Below, piece after piece: positions 58,335 through 58,525 of a DNA stretch of 58,525 nt. The stretch is from Planctomycetaceae bacterium (GTDB taxonomy: Bacteria > Planctomycetota > Planctomycetia > Pirellulales > Pirellulaceae), in NCBI GenBank assembly GCA_007694185.1, contig RECD01000202.1, forward strand, positions 1 to 58,525. Direction: 5' to 3'. The position numbers and the translations under genes were made by a program. Position 1 is the first letter of the stretch. Each line of letters opens with the position of its first letter. The notes below the pieces were generated by a model. The model worked only from the letters and a program-made list of their open reading frames with translations. It was not told the origin of the DNA and made no database searches.

Positions 58335-58524
58335 GCCCCAACGGGGCGAACGGAGCAACACCGCAATGGCCGTTGTTCACGGGCGGCCACGCCGTTTTTG
58401 CGGCACAGCCCGAATGGCGGGATCGCGTGTTGCCTCAGGTTGCCCCGTTGGGGCAATCGCTTAGGGGGACGGCAAAACCCAGGGCGTTGCCCGTGGGCTT
58501 ATCACCGTTTGTGCCGTTGGCACA
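58335..58524. repeat. Cluster of short palindromes with an AAC or GTT core
   Basis: GCCCCAACGGGGC (58335-58347) and its exact reverse complement GCCCCGTTGGGGC (58442-58454), then CCCAGGGCGTTGCCCGTGGG (58479-58498) and TGTGCCGTTGGCACA (58510-58524). Each is a short GC stem around a GTT or AAC loop. The spacing and shared core suggest a REP-type intergenic element that continues past the window edge. Confidence 0.65.
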
Positions 58525-58525
58525 C

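Noticed and set aside
58054-58464. A 136-residue open frame near the right edge
   Set aside because: It overlaps the start of the minus-strand gene and runs through the palindrome cluster, so it is probably not coding.

Overview
The window is high-GC chromosomal DNA from a member of the Planctomycetota, most likely Pirellulales (a Rhodopirellula-like lineage). This is inferred from the gene families: two giant secreted proteins with LEPR-XLL-type N-termini, a DUF1501 protein with a Tat signal, DUF1080 (3-keto-disaccharide hydrolase-type) domains, a planctomycete-type heme-binding domain, secreted PQQ propellers, a dockerin protein, a YTV-like repeat protein, DUF1573, and weak or absent Shine-Dalgarno sequences at many starts. 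There is no phage, plasmid, insertion sequence, CRISPR array, rRNA or tRNA that I can support.

Layout. 0-10.6 kb is cell-envelope and housekeeping: a TrhO/RluA fusion RNA-modification enzyme, a Gfo/Idh-like protein, a small secreted thioredoxin-fold protein, a MurB homologue followed by an FtsQ-like protein (apparently a relic of the division/cell-wall cluster), a DUF1080 protein, YidC with a PDZ-like insert, and a secreted WD40 protein. 10.7-23.4 kb holds a 1417-residue SdrD-B/FG-GAP surface protein, an MsbA-like exporter, a membrane-anchored thioredoxin, a DUF3754 membrane protein, a coupled UspA-DUF1501 pair and a serine hydrolase. 23.6-29.5 kb holds a 1334-residue secreted propeller protein with a methyltransferase domain in its middle, a MogA/MoaB protein and two small membrane proteins separated by a long inverted repeat.

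29.5-42 kb is a run of minus-strand genes: a glycine/methionine/proline-rich repeat protein, a PQQ propeller with EF-hands, a 1591-residue chimera of glycoside hydrolase, sugar-dehydrogenase propeller and cytochrome c domains, a diheme cytochrome c peroxidase-like protein and PEP carboxykinase. 42-58.5 kb holds a dockerin/cadherin-like LEPR-type protein, a DUF1573 protein, GreA, a phytoene-desaturase-family oxidoreductase, an HTH-EIIA regulator paired with a degenerate receiver protein, a secreted CxxC protein with a readable promoter and terminator, a lipoate-ligase-like protein, the YTV-like repeat protein, a Ca2+/Na+ antiporter, two unknown genes and a cluster of short palindromes at the right edge.

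The common theme is the extracytoplasmic compartment: secretion (YidC), redox proteins (thioredoxin folds, cytochromes, sugar dehydrogenase), large adhesive or structural repeat proteins, and envelope biogenesis. The most unusual objects are the secreted propeller-methyltransferase fusion, the hydrolase-dehydrogenase-cytochrome chimera, and a MurB homologue that appears to lack both catalytic acid residues. All function calls are by eye from sequence; no database search was run.
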